Shown one piece after another: positions 1 to 6,100 of a stretch of 6,207 nucleotides of DNA; positions within the stretch are counted from its first letter, which is position 1, and each line of letters begins with the position of its first letter. The translations under genes were made by a program, and so were the position numbers. The notes under the pieces were generated by a model. That model worked only from the letters and a program-made list of their open reading frames with translations, had not been told where the DNA came from and did not search any database. The stretch is from Actinomycetota bacterium. GTDB lineage: Bacteria; Actinomycetota; UBA4738. The DNA is taken from assembly GCA_005885015.1 (NCBI GenBank), contig VAYG01000099.1, positions 5,680-11,886 of the forward strand. Direction: 5' to 3'.

Positions 1-1
1 C

Positions 2-427
2 GACCAGCGACGCACCGCGACGGCCCTGGCCCTCGAGGAGAGCTCCGTCTGGGTCATCGGAGCAGAGCGGTTCATCGCCTATCTGGGAACCCACTTCGAG
101 GCGACGAAGGCGCTCCTCCGAAGCCTGGCCCAGCAGATCCAGGCCCACGAGTCCTTCGTCGAGGACCTGCTGTTCCTCGATCTGAAGGGCCGGGTGGCCA
201 AGCGCCTGCTCCAGCTGGTCGCTCCCAGCCTGGACGACCTCCCGCCCAACGGGACCTCCCTGCCCTCGGTGGTGACGCATGCGGACCTGGCCAGCCTGTG
301 CGGGGGGAGCCGGGAGAACGTCACCCGGATCCTCTCGGAGTTCCAGCGCCGGGGATTGGTCGATCGCGACGGGCGGCGCTACGTGCTGAAGGACGTCGGC
401 GGGCTCAGCCGCCTGGCCGGCCTGTAG
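2..427 (+). CDS. Crp/Fnr-family transcriptional regulator, C-terminal part (5' end outside window)
   Basis: This is a DNA-binding regulator of the Crp/Fnr family; 141 residues are visible, read in the frame that enters from the left edge. They cover the end of the cyclic nucleotide-binding beta-roll (residues 1-19, with R4-T5-A6 aligning to the Arg82-Ser83-Ala segment that contacts cAMP in E. coli CRP), the long dimerisation helix (about 20-60), and a winged helix-turn-helix (about 66-130). The recognition helix reads S103-R-E-N-V-T-R109; Arg, Glu and Arg at these spacings match the TGTGA-reading residues of E. coli CRP. A GTG at 194 would give only a 77-residue fragment and is the internal Val65, so it is not the start. 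The stop is TAG at 425-427, followed at once by a hairpin. No FNR-type cysteine cluster is visible, but the N-terminus, where it would lie, is missing. The family call is firm; the ligand and targets are inferred. Confidence 0.93.
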   Translation, partial: DQRRTATALALEESSVWVIGAERFIAYLGTHFEATKALLRSLAQQIQAHESFVEDLLFLDLKGRVAKRLLQLVAPSLDDLPPNGTSLPSVVTHADLASLCGGSRENVTRILSEFQRRGLVDRDGRRYVLKDVGGLSRLAGL

Positions 428-428
428 C

Positions 429-452
429 CCCGGACGCTCCCGAGCGTCCGGG
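429..452. terminator. Perfect GC-rich hairpin between convergent genes, probable bidirectional terminator
   Basis: Positions 429-438 (CCCGGACGCT) and 443-452 (AGCGTCCGGG) are exact reverse complements, giving a 10-bp stem with a 4-nt CCCG loop. The hairpin begins one base after the stop of the Crp/Fnr gene and ends five bases from the stop of the opposing membrane-protein gene, so it can serve both transcripts. Neither side has a T-tract. This is common for terminators in high-GC actinobacteria, but leaves open a role limited to 3'-end stability. Confidence 0.75.
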
Positions 453-457
453 CCCGG

Positions 458-1123
458 TCACGGCCCGCAATGGATGTGGCTGTCCAGGTCGTCGTACCAC
501 TGGCCCTTCTTGTAGATCACGGGCGGCTTCGCCCCGAATTTCAGCAGTCGGGCCTTCTGCGCTTCGTACTCCTTCTGGGTGATGGCCTGATTCGGTCCCG
601 GTGAAGCCGCCCGGGCCAGGTTCGCCAGGGCCGTCTGGAGGTTCGGCTTGGGCCCCACCACGGTCCTGGTTGCACGAGCGTAGAGGTCCGGGGCCTGGGG
701 CGTGGCTCGCTCGACCACCCGGCCGTTGTAGGTGATCACGTAGGTCACCGCGGCCACGTCGCCCCGGACCTGGATGTTGATGTCCCGGAAGTCGATGACG
801 TGCCAGAAATTGGGGTCGGTGCCGGACAGGCGTTGGACCTCGCTGAGGAACTCCACCCGCGGACATGCCTGCTTGGCCTTCGCGGTCAACGTGGCGTGGA
901 GCTGTCCCCATCGCTGGGCGATGGCCAGCTTCAGCTGCCGGTCCATCAGCCGCCTGACCTGCTGCTCGGGCGACGACCGCGCCACCACCAGCGCGACGAG
1001 CCCACCCATCAGAGCCAGCAGGACGAGGAGCGGAACGACCGGCCGCCGCCTCCGGCTCCGGGGCCGGCCACCCGATCCGATCGCCGGGGGCGCGCCTGCC
1101 TGGATTGCTCGGGGGTCGCTCAT
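458..1123 (-). CDS. Single-pass membrane protein with extracytoplasmic NTF2-like domain, function unknown
   Basis: I do not recognise this 221-residue protein as a named family. It has a proline/glycine-rich cytoplasmic N-terminus ending in a basic stretch (R20-PRSRRRR-P28), one hydrophobic helix at about 29-48, and a soluble domain from about 50 to 221 that by the positive-inside rule faces outward. The domain opens with two amphipathic helices (about 52-75), continues with beta strands (about 108-140) and ends with K-G-Q-W-Y-D-D-L-D near 206-214. This helix-then-curved-sheet pattern, with a terminal 'G-x-W-Y' strand, resembles small NTF2-like (DUF4878-type) membrane-anchored proteins. Its only cysteines, C87 and C219, are both extracytoplasmic and could form a disulfide. 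The ATG at 1123 is preferred because it has a GGAG five bases upstream; a TTG at 1168 would add 15 residues but has no ribosome binding site. It is divergent from the exported DUF11 protein gene. The gene is well supported; the fold assignment is tentative. Confidence 0.82.
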   Translation of the reverse strand: MSDPRAIQAGAPPAIGSGGRPRSRRRRPVVPLLVLLALMGGLVALVVARSSPEQQVRRLMDRQLKLAIAQRWGQLHATLTAKAKQACPRVEFLSEVQRLSGTDPNFWHVIDFRDINIQVRGDVAAVTYVITYNGRVVERATPQAPDLYARATRTVVGPKPNLQTALANLARAASPGPNQAITQKEYEAQKARLLKFGAKPPVIYKKGQWYDDLDSHIHCGP

Positions 1124-1128
1124 CGGGG

Positions 1129-1132
1129 CTCC
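1129..1132 (-). promoter_or_regulatory. Ribosome binding site fixing the ATG start at 1123
   Basis: Read on the minus strand, this is GGAG, followed by a five-base spacer and the ATG at 1123-1121. The alternative TTG at 1168-1166 has no comparable purine-rich sequence in front of it, so this site decides the start of the membrane-protein gene. Confidence 0.6.
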
Positions 1133-1242
1133 GGCGGCTCTTCTACACCTTGCGCCGGCCGCCCTCAAGGGGCCAGGTGGTCCCGCGCGTGCTGGATCTG
1201 TGATCGGCCGTATTGCGAAGGTCTAGAAGTTATGCAAACGGG

Positions 1243-1271
1243 TTGACACCATCGCCACCCACCGACAGGCT
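1243..1271 (+). promoter_or_regulatory. Probable sigma-70-type promoter of the exported DUF11 protein gene
   Basis: A perfect -35 hexamer TTGACA lies at 1243-1248. At the ideal 17-bp spacing the -10 position is CAGGCT (1266-1271), which keeps only the second-position A and the final T, the most conserved -10 positions, so the -10 is weak. The bases just upstream (about 1213-1240) are clearly more AT-rich than the rest of the window, as around many promoters. Transcription would start near 1278, giving a leader of roughly 22 nt that just includes the ribosome binding site. The same intergenic region must also hold the promoter of the divergent membrane-protein gene. For that one I see only a weak -10 candidate on the minus strand (TAACTT, 1232-1227) with no matching -35. 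Confidence 0.5.
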
Positions 1272-1285
1272 ACCTCGGCCGTAGC

Positions 1286-1294
1286 GGAGGGGGG
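1286..1294 (+). promoter_or_regulatory. Strong ribosome binding site for the 1300 start
   Basis: GGAGGGGGG-type purine run; its GGAGG core (1286-1290) ends nine bases before the ATG at 1300. It is the strongest Shine-Dalgarno sequence seen in the window. Together with the signal peptide that begins right after the ATG, it fixes this start. Confidence 0.75.
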
Positions 1295-1299
1295 CGAGG

Positions 1300-3108
1300 A
1301 TGAACAACTCGAGCAGGGGACGACGGTTCCATCGGAGCAGGCGAGGCCTGGCCGTCGCGTCGACGCTCGCGCTGATGGCCGGCCTCATCTCCGCGTCCGC
1401 CGGCCCGGCCAGCGCCACCCAGCTGGGTTCCTCAGAGTCGAACATCATCACCGTCCCGAACACGGACGTGGCCACGGCTGGGGTGGGCGGCATGCGGGGG
1501 AGCGGGGAGGGTTCGCTCACGCTGAGTGGTGTCTCGGGCACCGTCACCAAGGCCCTGCTGTATTGGGAGGGCCCGACGAACTCCTCGGATCCCGCGGCCA
1601 ACCAGGACGTGACCTTCGCCGACCAATCGATCACCGGAACCAACATCGGCTTTTCCTCCGACAACTGCTGGGGGTTCGACAACAGCCAGGGGTACCGAGC
1701 CGACGTCACGACGCTCGTCCCGGGTGATGGGACATACGCGCTCTCCAATTTCCGAAAGACCGACGGGGAAAACGTGATCGCCGACATCAACGGGGTCTCG
1801 TTGGTCGTCTTCTTCGATGACGGGAATCCGGCGAACAACAAGAACGTGACGCTCATCGACGGGAACGACTCGAACTTCACCAACCCCTACGATCCGGACG
1901 GGTGGGACGCCACGATCAACAACGTGGTGTACTCGTCGGGACCGGCCATCCTCCAGTTCCATGTGGCAGACGGGCAGTCGTACGAGGACCCCGAGGTCGA
2001 TCTCAACGACACGACCCTCGCCCCGACCGGATCGACCTTCCAGGGCGATTCGGTCCCGGGAGGCCCCGACGGCCTGTGGGACATCAAGTCCTTCGACATC
2101 ACATCGTTCGTCTCCTCCGGAAGCAATGATCTGCACGTCACCGCCGGACCACCCGTCGGCCAGGACTGCCTGGCCCTCGTGGCGCTCATGGCCGTCGTCG
2201 ACGTCGTGCCCACGAGCACGGCCGATCTGGCGGTCACCAAGTCGGACACGGACCCAGGGTACGGCCCGGACCCGGTGAGCAGTGACGGCTTCGTCGGTTA
2301 CAAGGTCTCCGTCACCAACAACGGACCCGACGACGCCACGGGGGTGACCGTGGTCGACTCGCCGTCCGAGAACAGCTCGATCCAATCCGGATCGGGCACG
2401 AACTGGTCGTGCCCGCCCCCGTCGGAGAACACCGTGACGTGCACGTACACGGGGAACGAGGGAGTGCTCCCTGCCGGCCAGACCGCCGAACCGCTCACGA
2501 TCGTCGTCCAGGCCCCCACGACGACCGAAGACACGACGATGTCCGACACCGCCACGGTGTCCGGAGACCAGGAGGACCCGAACTCCGAGAACAACTCCGC
2601 CACGGAGTCGACCTCGGTCATCGGATCCGGCAACCCGACGTCGAAGGACGACTCCCGGTCCTTCTTCGACAACGTGCACACCCTGACCTTCGGCACCACC
2701 CGCGATACGACGGGCCGGTTCTACAGCAGCTTCACCATCCACCCCGACGCCGGCCTTCAGGCCGGCCCGGTGTTCATCCACGAGATCCCTGCTACGGACC
2801 AGCCAACCTTCTGCGGCGGCCAGCTCTGCGACGCCCAGATCCAGATCTCCGGCCTCCCGGGCGGCCAGACGGCCAAGAACAACGCCATCGAGGTCGACTA
2901 CATCTACGTCAAGGACAGGAAGCAGGGCAGCACGATGTGGGTGCAAGGCGACGCGGAGCAGTTCGCCTCGATCGTCCGGAACTGCCGGACCTTCGGTGTT
3001 GCCAAGCCGCCCAAGTGCGTGGAGTCGAAGCGCGTCCTGCCGAACGGCGACCGGGTGATCGTGATGCTCTGGCGGAACGGGTCAGACCCGACGGGCGGCA
3101 AGCGGTAG
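1300..3108 (+). CDS. Secreted DUF11-domain protein with N-terminal beta-sandwich domain and unknown C-terminal domain
   Basis: This is a 602-residue exported protein. Residues 1-39 form a Sec signal peptide: a basic N-region (R7 to R15), a hydrophobic core at about 17-32, and a likely cleavage after A37-S-A39. Residues about 44-303 look like a beta-sandwich found in secreted proteins, with V-T-K-A-L-L-Y-W-E-G at 82-91, Y-R-A-D-V-T at 132-137 and two cysteines (C123, C290); it is DUF3344-like at best. Residues about 308-440 are a DUF11 repeat, with A-D-L-A-V-T-K-S (308-315), V-T-N-N-G-P-D-D-A (338-346), paired cysteines C371/C381 and the closing D-P-N-S-E-N-N-S (426-433). Residues about 442-602 match nothing I know and carry C505, C510, C562 and C573. 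All eight cysteines of the mature protein are extracytoplasmic. There is no LPxTG signal, C-terminal membrane helix or lipobox, so it is probably released or held non-covalently. The mature protein is acidic until about 450 and more basic at the end. DUF11 proteins are generally surface or matrix proteins; the exact role is unknown. Confidence 0.9.
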   Translation: MNNSSRGRRFHRSRRGLAVASTLALMAGLISASAGPASATQLGSSESNIITVPNTDVATAGVGGMRGSGEGSLTLSGVSGTVTKALLYWEGPTNSSDPAANQDVTFADQSITGTNIGFSSDNCWGFDNSQGYRADVTTLVPGDGTYALSNFRKTDGENVIADINGVSLVVFFDDGNPANNKNVTLIDGNDSNFTNPYDPDGWDATINNVVYSSGPAILQFHVADGQSYEDPEVDLNDTTLAPTGSTFQGDSVPGGPDGLWDIKSFDITSFVSSGSNDLHVTAGPPVGQDCLALVALMAVVDVVPTSTADLAVTKSDTDPGYGPDPVSSDGFVGYKVSVTNNGPDDATGVTVVDSPSENSSIQSGSGTNWSCPPPSENTVTCTYTGNEGVLPAGQTAEPLTIVVQAPTTTEDTTMSDTATVSGDQEDPNSENNSATESTSVIGSGNPTSKDDSRSFFDNVHTLTFGTTRDTTGRFYSSFTIHPDAGLQAGPVFIHEIPATDQPTFCGGQLCDAQIQISGLPGGQTAKNNAIEVDYIYVKDRKQGSTMWVQGDAEQFASIVRNCRTFGVAKPPKCVESKRVLPNGDRVIVMLWRNGSDPTGGKR

Positions 3109-3122
3109 GAGGAATCGAGCGA

Positions 3123-6100
3123 CTATCGCCGAACTGGGAGGGGCACGTCCGGGACGGCGATCACTCCCAATCGGTCCAAGATCGCTTCGCCTTCCTTCAG
3201 GGCGACGGGATCGCCGTCCTCGCCCGCCTGATGAGCCAGGTCCGCGGTGGCTCGGAGCGTCAGGCCGAGCTCGTGGTCAGCCTGACGGGCCCTGGCGGCG
3301 GCGAGGCTCTCCTCGAGAGCCATCCGGGCTTCATCCAACCGGCCCGCCTGCATGAGCGCGTAGGCCCGTACGCGGTGGAGCAGGGGCATCTGCGAGGGGA
3401 TGCCCCCCAGCTCCCGGGACAGCTCGAACGCCCCATCGCATCGAGCGAGAGCGGCCTCCCAGTCTCCCCTGAAGACGTGGCATTCGGCGATCCTCGCTTC
3501 GATCTCCAGCGCCTCGCCCTGGTCACCCATGTCGGTGAACATCCGGAGGGCCGTGTCGAGGAGCGACAGCGCCTCGGCGTGCCGCCCTGATCGGGACAGA
3601 ATCCGGCCGAGGTTGCTCGTCTCCCGGGCGATGTTCTCCGTGCGTCCCGCGGCCGTCCAGACGCGGAGCGCCTCCCGGAACATCGCCTCGGCCTCCTCCA
3701 GGTGGCCCTGGTCGGAGAGGATCTCGGCGATGTTCGTGGTTCCCATGGCCGCGTCGACCGTGTCACCGATGCGAAGGCGGAGCAGCCGTCCCCGCTCGTA
3801 GAGCTCCCGAGCCTCCTCCCACCGGCCCCGGAAGTACTCGAACATGCCCATGTTGTTCAGCACCGTCGCCGAGGTCCCGAGGTTGCCCAGTTCCTCGTAG
3901 ATCTCCAGCGCCCTCGCTGAGTTCGTCGCCAGGTCGAGGCGGCCCAGGTCCAGGTAGGCCCAGTCCATGATGAAGAGCGCGTGGGCCAGGGCCTCCTTCT
4001 CCCCGGACGCCTCCGCTTCCGCGATGGCCCGGCGGCACCAACGCAGCACTTCCTGGTATCGCGCCTGTCCTTGGCGTATGGCCGCATACCACGCCGAGAG
4101 GCGGGCGCGCTGCCGAGCGGCATCGGTCCCCTCCACCCCGTCCAGGAGGCGGTGCCCGCGGCTGACCCACTTCAGCGCCTCACGGTACTTGCCCAACCGT
4201 TCCGGGATCCAGGCTTCCTTGAGGAGGAGCTTTGCCTGGGACACCGGATCTCCGGACCACCGGCGCCGGGCGGCGCGATAGGCCGCTGCCGCCTCCTCGT
4301 AGGCGCCCACGCGCTCGCGCATGTCCCCAAACGCTTCGTGGACCCGGGCGAGGTCCTCCGGGGCGGTGTGGGGGAGACGCCTCGCCGCCTCCAGGGCCCG
4401 GCGGTACAGCTCGCCGGCTTCGACGAGGGCGTACTTGGCCTGGGCCCGCTCGCCGGCCAGCCGGGAGTATCGCCAGGCATCCTCGAACCGCTGGGCGTTG
4501 AAGAAGTGGAGCGAGAGCAGCTCGGCCTGCTCTTCTCCGGCCGTCCGCTCGATCCGCTCGGCGACCCGCCCGTGCAGCTCCCGGCGTCGCCGGAAGGGCA
4601 GGCCCTCGTAGGCCGCGTCCCGCACCAGCGCGTGGCGGAACCTGAACACGCCCGGCTCGGATTCCGCGGCGAAGTCCCGGAGCCGATCCCAGCCGCCCCG
4701 ATCGGCGGCCAGCCCTTCCTCGGCGAGGATCTCCCCGAGGAAGGCCGGGTCGAAGCTCGTCCCCAGGACGGAGGCGGTCCGGAGGAGCGCCCGGTCGGCC
4801 GGGTGCAGCCGGTCGATCTGCGCGGTCATCACCCCTTCCACCGTGTCCGGCAGGGCCGCCACATTCCCAGCCGAGCGGGCCGCGGACACGAGCTCGCGGA
4901 GGAAGAGCGGGTTGCCACCCGAGCGCTGGGCCAGCGCCGCCATGTCGTGCTGGGCCAAGGGGAATCGGTCGGTGGCCGCCGCCACCAAACCGGCCGCCTC
5001 GTCGGGTCCGAGTGGGTCGAGTCGCAGGGTGGCGCCGGCTCCCTCCGGCAACCGGAAGCCCTCCTCCTGTTCCCGTCGGGTCACCAGGATCAGCCACGGC
5101 CGCTCGGCGACGTCGACGGCCATCTTGCGCAGGATCGCGGCGGAGGCGTCGTCCATCCAGTGGACGTCGTCGAAGACGAGCACCGTGGTGGCCGGCAACA
5201 CCCCGGCCAGGAATTCGCTGGTCACCTCGATGAGCTTGGCCAGCCGGAACTCTCCCTCGAGCTGCTCCACCTCGGGGGTCGGGGGGACCTCGATATCCAG
5301 CGGGACGCCCAGGAGCGGGAGCCAGGGCAGGAGGTGCGGCGCGACGGCCTCGACCCGCCCGCGCAGCCGCTCGCCAGCCACCGACCGGTCGATCTCGTCC
5401 CGGATCCCCAGGACCTCCCGGAACACGGTCTTGAACGGGAAATAGGACGTGGTCGCCTCGTACATCTCGCAGCGGGCCAGGATCACCGTCATGTCGAGGG
5501 ACGCGGCGAGCAGTTCGGTGACCAGGCGGGACTTGCCGATCCCCGGCTCGCCCACGAGCTCGACGGCCCCCCCGGAGCCCCGGCTCGCCGCTTCCAGTGC
5601 TTCCCGGAGCACCTCCAGCTCGCGCCGGCGCCCGGTCAGGGGGAGGTCCCCGGTCTCCACCACTTTCTGCCCAGCGGAGCGTCCCAATGCGAACGCCTGC
5701 ACGGGCCGGGCCTTGCCCTTCACCGAGAAGGGCTCCAGCGCCTCGGCGTCGAATCTCGTTCCAGAGCGGCTGAGGACGGCCTCGCTGACCAGGATCTGGC
5801 CCGGCTCGGCCTTGCCCATGAGCCTGGCCGCGAGGTTCACCGCGTCTCCCTTCACCGAGTAGGTGCGACGGAAGGGCGGGCCGAAGTCCCCCGCGAAGAC
5901 CCGTCCGCAGTTCACGCCGATCCGCAGGGGAAGCTGGCCGGACCGATCCATGACCCAGCGGACGGCGGAGAGCAACCCTCCCTCGTCGTTTCCCGAACTG
6001 CGAGGGGCCCCCGCGATCAGCATGACCTTGCCGCCCCCCCGGGCGATGTCGGTCTCGAAGAACGTCACCCCGTAGCGGGCGCAGGCCTCCTGGATCGTTC

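Noticed and set aside
194..427. GTG at 194 as the start of a separate 77-residue DNA-binding protein
   Set aside because: The same frame is open to the left edge and encodes the matching beta-roll end and dimerisation helix of a Crp/Fnr protein, so the GTG is an internal valine.
405..911. A minus-strand frame overlapping the membrane-protein gene and running over the hairpin
   Set aside because: It is Pro/Gly/Arg-rich, runs through the intergenic hairpin into the Crp/Fnr gene, and competes with a gene that has a transmembrane helix and a ribosome binding site.
1199..1203. TGTGA half-site as a possible Crp-binding site between the divergent genes
   Set aside because: At the required six-base spacing the other half reads GTATT instead of TCACA. 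A lone five-base match is expected by chance.
1432..2946. A 504-codon open frame on the minus strand, antisense to the exported DUF11 protein gene
   Set aside because: It is rich in Arg, Val, Gly and Asp with no domain pattern, has no ribosome binding site of note, and lies opposite a gene with a signal peptide and a recognisable DUF11 repeat. Long antisense frames are expected in GC-rich DNA.
2409..3590. A 393-codon plus-strand frame spanning the ends of the two convergent genes
   Set aside because: Its composition is dominated by Arg, Pro, Gly, His and Asp without motifs, and it overlaps two well-supported genes in other frames.
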